Of a stretch of 64,000 nt of DNA, positions 9,133 through 19,393 are shown piece after piece. Numbering within the stretch: the first letter of the stretch is position 1; every line of letters starts with the position of its first letter. The notes beneath the pieces were generated by a model that made no database searches, had not been told where the DNA came from, and was given only the letters and a program-made list of their open reading frames with translations. Source of the DNA: an uncultured Mediterranea sp. (GTDB taxonomy: Bacteria > Bacteroidota > Bacteroidia > Bacteroidales > Bacteroidaceae); NCBI GenBank assembly GCA_945879145.1, contig CAMCUZ010000005.1:1-64000 (forward strand). Direction: 5' to 3'. The position numbers and the translations under genes were made by a program.

Positions 9133-11130
9133 ATGAAATTGAGCAATGTATTGATTATCGGTGTTACTACCGCCACGTTGACAGGCTGTACGTCTAAGAA
9201 AGAGTACGCCTCGTATGAACTCTATCCTGTGCGTCAGGGTAGTCTGACGGAGATGGAATATGCTCCTGAACTTACCCGTTTCCACCTCTGGTCGCCTACC
9301 GCCGACGAGGTGAAAGTGCTTCTCTTTGACGATGGAGAGAACGGTCATGCTTATGAGACCATCAACATGATTCTGGGAGAAGATGGTACTTGGAACGCTG
9401 AGAAGGAGGGCGATCTGAAGGGAAAATTCTATACCTTCAACGTGAAGTTGAACGAGAAGTGGTTGGGTGATACTCCAGGTATCAATGCCCATGCAGTGGG
9501 TGTAAACGGTAAGCGGGCGGCTATCATCAATATGGCTGATACCGATCCCGAGGGATGGTCGGAGGATGTGAGACCTGCCTTGGCTTCGCCTGCTGATGTC
9601 ATCCTCTATGAGATGCATCACCGTGACTTCTCCATCTCGCCCACATCGGGCATTACGAACAAGGGTAAATTTCTGGCTCTTACTGAGGAGGGTACTAAGA
9701 GCCCTGAGGGATGGAGCACGGGTATCGATCATCTGAAGGAGTTGGGTATAACCCATGTCCACCTGCTTCCTTCGTACGACTATGCTTCGGTGGATGAAAG
9801 CAAACTGGAAGAGAATAAGTACAATTGGGGGTACGACCCGCAGAACTACAACGTGCCCGATGGCTCGTACTCAACGGATCCCTTCCGCCCCGAAGTGCGC
9901 ATCCGTGAGTTCAAGCAGATGGTGCTGGCCCTTCATAAGGCAGGCATACGCGTGGTGCTTGATGTGGTCTATAACCACACCTTCAATACCGACGACAGCA
10001 ACTTTGAACGTACCGTGCCTGGTTACTTCTACCGTCAGCGTCCTGATGGCTCATGGGGAAATGCCTCGGGCTGTGGTAACGAGACGGCCAGCAACCGACC
10101 TATGATGCGCAAGTACATGGTGGAATCGGTGAAGTATTGGATTAACGAATATCACCTTGACGGCTTCCGCTTCGATTTGATGGGTATTCATGACATCACG
10201 ACCATGAACGAAATCCGCAAGGCTGCTTCTGAGATTGATCCTACCATCTTCATCTATGGTGAGGGATGGGCAGCTGAAGCACCTCAACTGCCTAACGATT
10301 CACTCGCAATGAAGGCTAACATTTACCGTATGCCGGGTATAGCTGCCTTTAGTGACGAGATTCGTGACGGATTGCGTGGCCCATTCAGCGACAACAAGCA
10401 GGGCGCTTTCCTGGCTGGTCTGCCCGACAATGAAGAGAGCATTAAGTTCGGCCTGGTAGGCGGCATACAGCATCCACAGGTGGATAATGAAGGGGTGAAC
10501 TATAGCAAGGCTCCTTGGGCTGCTCAGCCTACGCAGCTCATCAGCTACATCTCTTGCCACGATGACATGTGTATGGTGGATCGCCTGAATACGAACATCC
10601 CTGGTATCTCTCCCATTGAGGTGGCCAAACTCGATAAGTTGGCCCAGACGGCAGTCTTTACCTCGCAGGGTGTGCCTTTTATCTACGCTGGTGAGGAGGT
10701 GATGCGCGACAAGAAAGGCGTGCACAACAGCTTCCAGAGCCCAGACTCGATTAATGCTATCGATTGGAGTCGCAAAGCGCTGCATGCCGACGTGTTTGCC
10801 TATTATAAGGGATTGATGCAGCTACGCCGTAATCATCCGGCTTTCCGTCTGGGTGATGCAGATGCCGTACGTAAGCATCTGGAGTTCCTTTCGGTTGAGG
10901 GCAGCAATGTGATTGCTTTCCGTCTGAAAGACCATGCCGGTGGTGATGCCTGGAAGGAGATTGTGGTGGTGCTTAACGCACGCACTGAGATGGCTAAGGT
11001 GGAGGTGCCCGAAGGCAAGTACATCGTGGTCTGCCGTGATGGTGTCATCAACGAGCAGGGATTGGGTACTCTTTACGGCCCCGAACTGCAGGTTCCGGCC
11101 CGCTCGGCACTGATTCTCTATCAGAAGTAA
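9133..11130 (+). CDS. pulA: Type I pullulanase (GH13) lipoprotein
   Basis: YNWGYDPQNYNVPDGSYSTDP, VVLDVVYNHTF, DGFRFDLMGIHD, SYISCHDD GH13 motifs; lipobox LTGC. Confidence 0.94.
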   Translation: MKLSNVLIIGVTTATLTGCTSKKEYASYELYPVRQGSLTEMEYAPELTRFHLWSPTADEVKVLLFDDGENGHAYETINMILGEDGTWNAEKEGDLKGKFYTFNVKLNEKWLGDTPGINAHAVGVNGKRAAIINMADTDPEGWSEDVRPALASPADVILYEMHHRDFSISPTSGITNKGKFLALTEEGTKSPEGWSTGIDHLKELGITHVHLLPSYDYASVDESKLEENKYNWGYDPQNYNVPDGSYSTDPFRPEVRIREFKQMVLALHKAGIRVVLDVVYNHTFNTDDSNFERTVPGYFYRQRPDGSWGNASGCGNETASNRPMMRKYMVESVKYWINEYHLDGFRFDLMGIHDITTMNEIRKAASEIDPTIFIYGEGWAAEAPQLPNDSLAMKANIYRMPGIAAFSDEIRDGLRGPFSDNKQGAFLAGLPDNEESIKFGLVGGIQHPQVDNEGVNYSKAPWAAQPTQLISYISCHDDMCMVDRLNTNIPGISPIEVAKLDKLAQTAVFTSQGVPFIYAGEEVMRDKKGVHNSFQSPDSINAIDWSRKALHADVFAYYKGLMQLRRNHPAFRLGDADAVRKHLEFLSVEGSNVIAFRLKDHAGGDAWKEIVVVLNARTEMAKVEVPEGKYIVVCRDGVINEQGLGTLYGPELQVPARSALILYQK

Positions 11131-11157
11131 TACCTATTTATATATATAACGTAACGT

Positions 11158-12633
11158 ATGCAACATACCATCACCCTGAGCCAGGCCATTGCCCGCAATC
11201 CACAGCTGCGGTTGGCTGCTCCTGTTGACTTGCAATTGAACGATGGAGAGCAACTGGCTATCGTGGGACCTAATGGGGCAGGGAAGAGTCTGCTAGTTGA
11301 TTTATTAACTGGCAAGCTTCCCCTCCTGCAGGGATTCCCCACATACGACTTCCGTCCGTCGGCCAGCTCCATGGCCTACGATAACATCAAGTATATCGCT
11401 TTTCGTGATACCTACGGTTCGGCAGATGCCAATTACTACTATCAGCAGCGTTGGAACCAGACGGAGCAGGATGATGTCCCTTTGGTGCGTGAACTCCTTG
11501 GAGGGCACACCAACGATGAGGTGTGTAACCGTCTCTTCCGCCTCTTCGGTTTGGAACCGCTGTTGGACAAGAAAATTATTCTCCTCTCCAGCGGCGAGTT
11601 GCGCAAGTTCCAACTCACCAAGGCGTTGCTTTCCTCGCCTCGCATCTTGATAATGGATAACCCCTTTATCGGTTTGGATGCTACTACACGCCAGATGCTG
11701 AGTCAACTGATGGAAGAACTTACCCAACAGCTCCCTTTGCAGATTGTGCTTGTGCTCTCGATGATGGAGGATGTGCCGACGTTCATTACCCATGTGATAC
11801 CAGTGGATTCGATGCGTGTAGGAGAGAAGATGGAACGAAGCAGTTATCTGAAGCAGTTTGCTGTAGAAGATGCTTCACGCCGAGAGAGCGATGAAGTGGG
11901 CTATGCTGTAACTAACAGTCAGGTGGCTGCAGTGCCTTACCAAGGGACAAACTTCAGTGGCAGTGAGGTGGTGAAGCTCAACAAAGTGAGCATCCGTTAC
12001 GACGACCGCACTATCCTGAGTGAACTTGACTGGTTGGTGCAACGCGGTGAGAAGTGGGCCTTGAGCGGAGATAATGGCTCGGGCAAATCCACGTTGCTCA
12101 GTCTAATTTGCGCCGACAATCCACAATCGTATGCTTGCGACATCAGTCTCTTTGGCCGTCGTCGCGGTACGGGAGAGAGCATTTGGGAAATTAAGCAACA
12201 TATTGGCTATGTGAGTCCCGAGATGCATCGTGCTTACCTCAAAAATCTGCCTACGATCGAAATCGTGGCTTCCGGACTGCATGACAGTATCGGCCTCTAT
12301 GTGCGTCCTAAACCTGAGGAGTTGGAGCAGTGTATGCGGTGGATGGAAATCTTTGGCATCGGTGCATTGAAGGAGTGCCCCTTCCTGCAGTTGAGTAGCG
12401 GTGAGCAACGGCTGGCCTTGTTGGCGCGTGCTTTTGTGCGCGATCCAGAACTGCTTATCCTTGATGAACCGCTCCATGGGCTGGACACCTATAACCGCCG
12501 CCGTGTGAAGCGCATCATAGAGGCTTTCTGCAGGCGAGAAGACAAGACGCTGATTATGGTCACCCATTACGCCAACGAACTGCCAAGTAGCATTACTCAC
12601 CGGATTCATCTGAAGAAACCACGTGTTCGATAA
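11158..12633 (+). CDS. ATP-binding cassette protein with two ATPase domains (ModF/PhrA-like)
   Basis: Walker A GPNGAGKS and GDNGSGKS; LSSGELRKFQ and LSSGEQRLALLARA signatures; no TM domains. Confidence 0.9.
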   Translation: MQHTITLSQAIARNPQLRLAAPVDLQLNDGEQLAIVGPNGAGKSLLVDLLTGKLPLLQGFPTYDFRPSASSMAYDNIKYIAFRDTYGSADANYYYQQRWNQTEQDDVPLVRELLGGHTNDEVCNRLFRLFGLEPLLDKKIILLSSGELRKFQLTKALLSSPRILIMDNPFIGLDATTRQMLSQLMEELTQQLPLQIVLVLSMMEDVPTFITHVIPVDSMRVGEKMERSSYLKQFAVEDASRRESDEVGYAVTNSQVAAVPYQGTNFSGSEVVKLNKVSIRYDDRTILSELDWLVQRGEKWALSGDNGSGKSTLLSLICADNPQSYACDISLFGRRRGTGESIWEIKQHIGYVSPEMHRAYLKNLPTIEIVASGLHDSIGLYVRPKPEELEQCMRWMEIFGIGALKECPFLQLSSGEQRLALLARAFVRDPELLILDEPLHGLDTYNRRRVKRIIEAFCRREDKTLIMVTHYANELPSSITHRIHLKKPRVR

Positions 12634-12660
12634 TAAGGTTATTACAGGTTCTTCTATAAA

Positions 12661-12698
12661 AAAAGGATGCAAATTTGCAGGTTTGCATCCTTTTTTTT
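12661..12698 (+). terminator. Terminator of the double-ATPase ABC gene
   Basis: AAAAGGATGCAAA-TTTGCAGG-TTTGCATCCTTTTTTTT perfect stem plus T-tract. Confidence 0.9.
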
Positions 12699-12699
12699 A

Positions 12700-12707
12700 T
12701 ACCTTTG
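12700..12707 (+). promoter_or_regulatory. Bacteroidetes -7 element TACCTTTG for the sulfatase gene
   Basis: matches TAnnTTTG about 40 nt upstream of ATG 12749. Confidence 0.55.
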
Positions 12708-12748
12708 CCACAACTTTTGGTGGATTTACCTTATTTATTCTGACAAAA

Positions 12749-14656
12749 ATGAAACAAAGACTATACCTGTTTTTTAAGACTTACTTGCTGTTGCTGCTGC
12801 TGATGGTGGTGCAGAAACCGCTTTTTATGGCATATCACCACGATTTATATACTGATGTTTCGTGGATGGACTGGTTGCGAGTGATTTGGCATGGCTTAGT
12901 GATTGACCGCTCATTGGCAGCCTATTTTACGGTTATTCCAGGATTTTTGCTCGTCCTCTCAGCGTGGAGTTCGGCCAAATGGCTACACCGGGTGTGGCGT
13001 GGGTATCACGTGTTGATATCTATGTTGATAGGACTCATCTTAATCGTTGATATGGCGCTCTACAGCTATTGGGGATTCCGGCTTGACACTACACCACTCT
13101 TCTATTTCTTCTCTTCCCCCAAGGATGCACTGGCCAGTGTCGAGAACTGGATGGTTATAGTTTTTCCTCTGCTCTTTGTGGCGGTTGCTTTGAGTTGCTA
13201 CTTATTGCAGTATTATTTCCTTTGTTCTGAACGACAACTGGCTAAGCTTCGTTTGCCTTATCAAAGACTGAGAGTAAGTGGTGTGTTGCTGCTTTTGACG
13301 GGACTACTCTTCATTCCCATTCGAGGTGGTGTCACCGTATCCACGATGAATACCGGTAAGGCCTACTTCAGTGCAAACAATCGCCTGAACCATGCAGCGG
13401 TTAACCCAGCCTTCAGCTTGATGGAGTCGTTGGCTAAACAGAATAACTTTGCCGAGCAATATCGTTTCATGAAAGATGAAGAGGCCAATAACCTCTTCCT
13501 GCAGTTGGCCGATACCACGCAGGTGGAACCTCTTGCTCTTGTTGATACTATTGCAGCATCCGACTCACTCCGGAGGCTTTTCCGCATGGAGCGTCCTGAT
13601 ATCTATATCGTCATCATGGAGAGTTTCTCCTCACACCTGATGAAATCATTGGGCGGTGAAGCCGATGTTGCTGTCTGTCTGGACCGATTGGCCGACGAAG
13701 GGGTACTCTTTACTCACTTCTTTGCAAACAGCTTCCGGACCGACCGTGGTCTGGTCTCCATTCTAAGCGGTTATCCTGCACAGCCCACTACGAGTTTGAT
13801 GAAGTATCCGCGTAAGACGCAGTCCCTTCCCTCTATTGCACGCTCGTTACAAGAGGTAGGCTATGCTACCCAGTATTACTATGGTGGAGATGCAGACTTT
13901 ACCAATATGCGTTCCTATCTAGTCTCTGGGGGATATGAAACAATCATTTCTGACCAGGACTTCCCCATCGGTGACCGTTTGAGTAAGTGGGGAGTACACG
14001 ATCACTTGCTCTTTCGACGTGTGATAAATGATTTGCAACAAGCTATACCTTCCGACCAATCAGGTAGAGGCAAAGCCGCTGAACAGCAACCGAAACTGAC
14101 CGTTATCCAAACCAGTAGCAGTCACGAACCTTTTGAAGTGCCCTATGAACGGCTGAACAATCCACGTCTGAATGCTTTTGCATACTCAGATAGCTGCATT
14201 GGTCATTTCATAGATGAACTTCGTAAGTTGCCGTTGTGGAAGAAGAGTGTCGTGTTGCTGTTTACTGACCAGTTAGGTTGCTACCCTGAACTGATTGACA
14301 ACTTTAGCGTGAATCGCTATCAGATTCCACTCCTCATGGTGGGTGGAGCTGTCAAGGAACCCCGTCGTATAGCGGTTTATGGTTCGCAGCAGGATATAGC
14401 TGCTACCTTGTTGGCTCAGCTTGGACTGGATCATAGCGCTTTCCGCTTTAGCAAAGACCTACTCCATCCTGCTGCTCCTCACTTTGCCTTCTTTACTATG
14501 CCCGATGGTTTCGGCATGGTGACACCTGACAATGCGCTGATTTTCGATTGCCAGTCGGATAGGGTAGTTGTGGATGAAGGTAGTTTGCCTGGACGCAACC
14601 TCTCCTTAGGTAAAGCCTACCTGCAGATACTTTACGACGATATAGCCCAACGATAA
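12749..14656 (+). CDS. LTA synthase family / sulfatase-type membrane phosphotransferase
   Basis: N-terminal TM helices, then RPDIYIVIMESFSSHLMKSLGGE...FANSFRTDRGLVSILSG...; start moved from track 12623 to ATG 12749 because of the terminator and -7 box upstream. Confidence 0.9.
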   Translation: MKQRLYLFFKTYLLLLLLMVVQKPLFMAYHHDLYTDVSWMDWLRVIWHGLVIDRSLAAYFTVIPGFLLVLSAWSSAKWLHRVWRGYHVLISMLIGLILIVDMALYSYWGFRLDTTPLFYFFSSPKDALASVENWMVIVFPLLFVAVALSCYLLQYYFLCSERQLAKLRLPYQRLRVSGVLLLLTGLLFIPIRGGVTVSTMNTGKAYFSANNRLNHAAVNPAFSLMESLAKQNNFAEQYRFMKDEEANNLFLQLADTTQVEPLALVDTIAASDSLRRLFRMERPDIYIVIMESFSSHLMKSLGGEADVAVCLDRLADEGVLFTHFFANSFRTDRGLVSILSGYPAQPTTSLMKYPRKTQSLPSIARSLQEVGYATQYYYGGDADFTNMRSYLVSGGYETIISDQDFPIGDRLSKWGVHDHLLFRRVINDLQQAIPSDQSGRGKAAEQQPKLTVIQTSSSHEPFEVPYERLNNPRLNAFAYSDSCIGHFIDELRKLPLWKKSVVLLFTDQLGCYPELIDNFSVNRYQIPLLMVGGAVKEPRRIAVYGSQQDIAATLLAQLGLDHSAFRFSKDLLHPAAPHFAFFTMPDGFGMVTPDNALIFDCQSDRVVVDEGSLPGRNLSLGKAYLQILYDDIAQR

Positions 14657-14677
14657 TCCTCTATCCCTAATAGCGCT

Positions 14678-15403
14678 ATGAATATACTCCTTGCAACCCT
14701 ACTAGATAGTGGCATTTTGAATCAGCTAGTTCAGTTGGATACCGAACTCTTTCTTTTCTTCAATAGCCTACATACTACGTACTTTGATCCCTTTATGAAA
14801 CTCTATAGCAGCAAGCTGGTCTGGGTGCCGCTTTATGCCTCGTTAGTATATGTGCTATGGCGCAATCTGTCGGGGCACCAGTTCTTCTGTGGATTGGTGT
14901 GTGTGGCTCTAGTTATTCTCTTTGCTGACCAGGTGAGCGCCTCGTTGATTCGTCCCTATGTGGCTCGTCTGCGTCCAGCTAATCCTGATAACCCGATTGC
15001 CCCGCTGGTACATATCGTAGATGGATATCGGGGCGGTCGCTTCAGCTTTCCCTCCTGCCATGCTGCCAATACGGTAGGTCTGGCTGTTTATGTTGCCCTC
15101 TTGCTGCGCCATCGTGGGCTTTCCTTCTTTCTCATGGGGTGGGCCTTGCTGACCTGCTATTCGCGTATCTACCTCGGTGTTCACTATCCAGGTGACCTGC
15201 TGGTAGGCGGAGTGATTGGTGCAGCCGGGGCCTATCTGATGTATCGTCTTTTTATCCTGGCTATGTACTTCATTTCCGAAAAGCCACGATTATCGAGGGG
15301 TAATCAGTCACTATTTACTCATCCGCTACATGGTATCTATTGGCCTATGGTAGTGGGCCTACTGACGATTGTAGGCATTGCATGTTACAGTGCATGGTGC
15401 TAA
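14678..15403 (+). CDS. PAP2-family membrane phosphatase
   Basis: RPYVARLRP...FSFPSCHAANTVGLAVY...SRIYLGVHYPGDLLVGG phosphatase motifs. Confidence 0.93.
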   Translation: MNILLATLLDSGILNQLVQLDTELFLFFNSLHTTYFDPFMKLYSSKLVWVPLYASLVYVLWRNLSGHQFFCGLVCVALVILFADQVSASLIRPYVARLRPANPDNPIAPLVHIVDGYRGGRFSFPSCHAANTVGLAVYVALLLRHRGLSFFLMGWALLTCYSRIYLGVHYPGDLLVGGVIGAAGAYLMYRLFILAMYFISEKPRLSRGNQSLFTHPLHGIYWPMVVGLLTIVGIACYSAWC

Positions 15404-15428
15404 CTGCTGCTTAATGGGTGAAAACCAT

Positions 15429-15480
15429 TCGAGGTGGCACCTTGGAGTTTGGACTCCTCAGGTGCCACCTCGAAAGTTTT
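15429..15480. terminator. Bidirectional terminator between convergent PAP2 and gdhA genes
   Basis: TCGAGGTGGCACCT...AGGTGCCACCTCGA 14-bp perfect stem, then AAGTTTTT. Confidence 0.9.
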
Positions 15481-15496
15481 TATAAAAACATGCTTC

Positions 15497-16834
15497 TTAT
15501 ACAATACCTTGCGCCATCATAGCTTTGGCAACTTTCATGAAGCCGGCAATGTTGGCACCCTTCACGTAGTTGATGTAGCCATCAGGCTCAGTGCCATACT
15601 TCACGCAATTCTCGTGAATATTCTCCATAATGTAGTGCAGTTTGGCATCCACCTCTTCACTGCTCCATGATAGACGCTCAGAGTTCTGGGTCATTTCCAA
15701 TCCTGATACCGAAACCCCACCGGCATTAGAGGCTTTTCCTGGAGCATAGAGTATCTTGGCTTCCTGGAACACCTTGATGGCTTCGGGGGTAGAGGGCATG
15801 TTGGCACCTTCACTCACGGCAATCACGCCATTGGCTATCAGTTGACGAGCCTGGTCACCGTTGATTTCGTTTTGTGTAGCACAGGGTAGGGCTATGTCGG
15901 CCTTTTCTCCCCAGGGCTTTGCACCTTCTACGTACTTCACGCCAGGATACTGTTCTGCATATTCGCGGATGCGGCCACGGTAGAGATTCTTCAGTTCCAT
16001 GATGTAGTCCAACTTCTCGCGGTCAATGCCTTCGGGGTCATAGACATAACCATCAGAGTCGCTCATGGTGAGCACCTTTCCGCCCATCTGGAGCACCTTT
16101 TCTGCCGTGTATTGGGCTACGTTTCCAGCTCCGGAAATCAAGACAGACTTGCCCTGCAGGTCCATGCCACGGGTCTTCAGCATCTCCAAGAGGAAATAGA
16201 CGTTACCATAACCTGTAGCTTCGGGACGAATCAGAGAACCTCCAAACTCGCGGCCCTTACCGGTAAGTACACCGCTGAATTCGCGAGTCAATTTCTTGTA
16301 CATACCAAACATGTAGCCCACTTCACGGCCACCTACGCCGATATCACCAGCAGGTACGTCCACATCGGGACCTATATGGCGCCAGAGCTCCAACATGAAG
16401 GCCTGACAGAAACGCATCACTTCTGCATTGCTCTTGCCTCGGGGCGAGAAGTCAGAACCACCCTTGCCACCTCCCATGGGAAGCGTGGTAAGTGAATTCT
16501 TGAAAGTTTGTTCGAAAGCCAAGAACTTCAGGATGCCCAGATTCACTGAGGCATGGAAGCGGATACCGCCCTTGTAGGGGCCAATGGCATTGTTGTGCTG
16601 TACGCGGTAACCCATGTTGGTGCGTACGTTGCCTTGGTCGTCAACCCACGTGACGCGGAACTGATAGATGCGGTCAGGGATGCAAAGGCGCTCAATCAGG
16701 TTGGCCTTGTCAAACTCAGGATGTTTGTTGTACTCTTCTTCGATGGTTCCTAATACCTCTTCTACTGCTTGATGATACTCGGGCTCTCCTGGAAACCGTC
16801 TTTTCAAATCTTCTAATACGTTAGCTGCATTCAT
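15497..16834 (-). CDS. gdhA: NADP-specific glutamate dehydrogenase
   Basis: GYRVQHNNAIGPYKGGIRFHASVNLGILKFLAFEQTFKNSLTTLPMGGGKGGSDF; start set to ATG 16834 (track extends to 16987). Confidence 0.96.
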   Translation of the reverse strand: MNAANVLEDLKRRFPGEPEYHQAVEEVLGTIEEEYNKHPEFDKANLIERLCIPDRIYQFRVTWVDDQGNVRTNMGYRVQHNNAIGPYKGGIRFHASVNLGILKFLAFEQTFKNSLTTLPMGGGKGGSDFSPRGKSNAEVMRFCQAFMLELWRHIGPDVDVPAGDIGVGGREVGYMFGMYKKLTREFSGVLTGKGREFGGSLIRPEATGYGNVYFLLEMLKTRGMDLQGKSVLISGAGNVAQYTAEKVLQMGGKVLTMSDSDGYVYDPEGIDREKLDYIMELKNLYRGRIREYAEQYPGVKYVEGAKPWGEKADIALPCATQNEINGDQARQLIANGVIAVSEGANMPSTPEAIKVFQEAKILYAPGKASNAGGVSVSGLEMTQNSERLSWSSEEVDAKLHYIMENIHENCVKYGTEPDGYINYVKGANIAGFMKVAKAMMAQGIV

Positions 16835-16887
16835 AATTTTACATATCTTTTGTTTGATTGTTGTTGCTAAATTGTTGTTTGCGGTGG

Positions 16888-16918
16888 CAAAAGTACATAG
16901 AAAAATCAAACTAGCAAA
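16888..16918 (-). promoter_or_regulatory. Bacteroidetes sigma-ABfr-type promoter of gdhA
   Basis: minus strand TTTG (16918-16915), exactly 19 nt, TACTTTTG (16895-16888). Confidence 0.8.
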
Positions 16919-16996
16919 CATTTTATAAAGAAAATGCACGAAAAAGATTAAAATTGTTATTTTTGTATCTTTATACGCATCCAGCATGATGAAAAA

Positions 16997-17036
16997 ACAG
17001 CCGCTGTAAGCTATTTGAGAAGCTTTACAGCGGCTG
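16997..17036. terminator. Hairpin terminator downstream of the FKBP gene
   Basis: CAGCCGCTGTAA...TTTACAGCGGCTG inverted repeat. Confidence 0.65.
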
Positions 17037-17063
17037 ATGTGGCCTATGTGTATGCGGAGATGC

Positions 17064-17690
17064 TTATTCTAACGTAATAGCTACCAGTTCCACATCGAAG
17101 GTCAGAGCAGAGTAGCCTGGGATGCTTCCACTGCCCGTCGTTCCGTATGCGCAGGTATGTGGAATGTAGAGCATCCACCGCTCACCAGTGCGCATCAGTT
17201 GCAGTGCAGCAGTCCAACCGCTGATAACTTGCGATACACCAAATTCTGTTGGCGAATCCGTAGCTTGTGGCTTATACTCTTCAGGGTTGATGATACCTTG
17301 GTAGGTCGCGGGGAAGCCTGTGAAGTTGCCATCGAAACGGTTACCGGTAATCAACGTACCATAATAAAAGGTGGATACCTGTTCGGTATAGAGCGGACGA
17401 CGACCTTCAGGGACGGCACGGAGCTTTTTACAATAGATGTAGCAGGTCTCCTCGTTCGTGCTTGCTGCAGGAACGTAGATTGAGAAGAGCTGTCCTATCG
17501 GCATCTTATCAGCCTGCTCAATGGTGGCGACGGTAACATTGCCCGTCAAGGCGCTGATTGAGTCGATAAAGGCTTCGTTGCGCTCCTGCCAGTTATCGTA
17601 GATAGTAGGCTCTGTCACTTCATCACATGCGGTAAAGAGCGCACTAAGGCTCAGCAAGGCTACAGCTACCCATGAAAATAGTTGCTTCAT
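17064..17690 (-). CDS. FKBP-type peptidyl-prolyl cis-trans isomerase lipoprotein
   Basis: FYYGTLITGNRFDGNF...VSQVISGWTAALQLMRTGERWMLYIPHTCAYG; N-terminal lipoprotein-like signal. Confidence 0.88.
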   Translation of the reverse strand: MKQLFSWVAVALLSLSALFTACDEVTEPTIYDNWQERNEAFIDSISALTGNVTVATIEQADKMPIGQLFSIYVPAASTNEETCYIYCKKLRAVPEGRRPLYTEQVSTFYYGTLITGNRFDGNFTGFPATYQGIINPEEYKPQATDSPTEFGVSQVISGWTAALQLMRTGERWMLYIPHTCAYGTTGSGSIPGYSALTFDVELVAITLE

Positions 17691-17734
17691 TGTTGTTTGA
17701 TCTTTAAAGTCAAAGTGGTTTCCGAATGTTCCTA

Positions 17735-19276
17735 TCAGAGTCTCTTCAGCAGTGAGGGGATGCTGACACGTTCCTCAATAAGGCTGCAGAGATCACTGAT
17801 GGCTACACGTTCTTGCTTCATGGTGTCGCGGTCGCGCAGGGTGACGCAGCCATCGTTAAGTGTTTCGTGGTCCACTGTGATGCAGAAGGGAGTGCCAATA
17901 GCATCTTGACGACGATAGCGCTTGCCAATGGAGTCTTTCTCGTCATAGCGGCAGTTGAAGTGGAACTTCAGGCTATCTACAATCTCGCGAGCTTTTTCGG
18001 GCAGTCCATCTTTCTTAACCAGCGGCATAACGGCAAGCTTCACAGGAGCCAAGGCTGCGGGTAACTTCAGTACGACGCGACTTTCTCCATTTTCCAGCTG
18101 CTCTTCTTGGTAGCTGGCACAGATGATACTGAGGAACATACGGTCCACACCAATGGAAGTTTCGATAACGAAGGGCGTGTAGCTCTCGTTGCTCTCGGGG
18201 TCGAAGTATTTGATGCTCTTTCCGCTGAACTTCTCGTGTTGTGACAGGTCGAAGTTGGTGCGGCTATGGATGCCTTCAACCTCCTTGAAGCCGAAAGGCA
18301 TGAGGAACTCTATGTCGGTTGCCGCATTGGCGTAGTGAGCCAGCTTCTCGTGGTCGTGATAGCGGTAGTGGTCGTCGCCAAAGCCCAAGGCTTTGTGCCA
18401 CTTAAGGCGTGTCTCCTTCCACTGCTTGAACCACTCCAGCTCGGTGCCGGGCTTCACGAAGAACTGCATCTCCATCTGCTCGAACTCGCGCATACGGAAG
18501 ATGAACTGGCGGGCCACGATTTCGTTGCGGAAAGCTTTACCAATCTGTGCGATGCCGAAAGGAATCTTCATGCGGCCCGTCTTCTGCACGTTCAGGTAGT
18601 TGACGAAGATACCCTGTGCCGTCTCAGGACGCAGATAGACCTTCATTGCGCCATCGGCCGTAGAACCCATCTCTGTCGAGAACATTAGGTTGAATTGACG
18701 TACCTCGGTCCAGTTCTTGGTGCCACTGATGGGGCAGACAATCTCTTCATCGAGGATAATCTGGCGCAGTTCGTTCAAGTCGGGACCAGCATTCATCGCA
18801 TCGCTGTAACGCTGGTGCAGCGCGTCACGCTTGGCCTGTTGCTCTAGTACGCGGGCATTGGTGCTGCGGAACTGTGCTTCGTCGAATGATTCACCGAAAC
18901 GCTTGGCTGCCTTGGCTACCTCCTTGGCAATCTTTTCGTCATATTTGGCAATCTGGTCCTCAATCAGCACGTCAGCGCGGTAGCGCTTCTTCGAGTCGCG
19001 ATTGTCGATGAGGGGGTCATTGAATGCGTCCACATGTCCACTGGCTTTCCAGATGGTGGGGTGCATGAAGATGGCGCTGTCGATGCCCACGATGTTGTCG
19101 TGAAGCAGCACCATGCTCTGCCACCAGTATTGCTTGATATTATTTTTCAGTTCTACGCCATTCTGTCCGTAATCATATACAGCACCGAGGCCATCGTAAA
19201 TTTCGCTGCTAGGGAATACGAAGCCGTACTCTTTGCAGTGGGACACGATTTTCTTGAAAACATCTTCTTGTGCCAT
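17735..19276 (-). CDS. glyS: Glycyl-tRNA synthetase (single-chain)
   Basis: class II synthetase: GFVFPSSEIYDGLGAVYDYGQNGVELKNNIK...YLRPETAQGIFVNYLNV...IGKAFRNEI. Confidence 0.95.
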   Translation of the reverse strand: MAQEDVFKKIVSHCKEYGFVFPSSEIYDGLGAVYDYGQNGVELKNNIKQYWWQSMVLLHDNIVGIDSAIFMHPTIWKASGHVDAFNDPLIDNRDSKKRYRADVLIEDQIAKYDEKIAKEVAKAAKRFGESFDEAQFRSTNARVLEQQAKRDALHQRYSDAMNAGPDLNELRQIILDEEIVCPISGTKNWTEVRQFNLMFSTEMGSTADGAMKVYLRPETAQGIFVNYLNVQKTGRMKIPFGIAQIGKAFRNEIVARQFIFRMREFEQMEMQFFVKPGTELEWFKQWKETRLKWHKALGFGDDHYRYHDHEKLAHYANAATDIEFLMPFGFKEVEGIHSRTNFDLSQHEKFSGKSIKYFDPESNESYTPFVIETSIGVDRMFLSIICASYQEEQLENGESRVVLKLPAALAPVKLAVMPLVKKDGLPEKAREIVDSLKFHFNCRYDEKDSIGKRYRRQDAIGTPFCITVDHETLNDGCVTLRDRDTMKQERVAISDLCSLIEERVSIPSLLKRL

Positions 19277-19393
19277 GTCGTTTTTGCTCAGTTATTTTAT
19301 TTTCGTTGATTAAATTGGCCGCAAATATAGTGTAAATTCATGAAAGTCACAGCGCTTTCTCACGTTTTTTCATAAATCCCTTCATTTATGTGC

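Noticed and set aside
12623-12748. Track N-terminal extension of the LTA-synthase-like ORF
   Set aside because: The extension runs through an intrinsic terminator and a -7 box; MKQRLYLFFKTYLLLLLLM at 12749 is a proper membrane-protein start
16835-16987. Track N-terminal extension of gdhA
   Set aside because: Covers the well-formed -33/-7 promoter at 16888-16918; conserved GDH N-terminus begins at 16834
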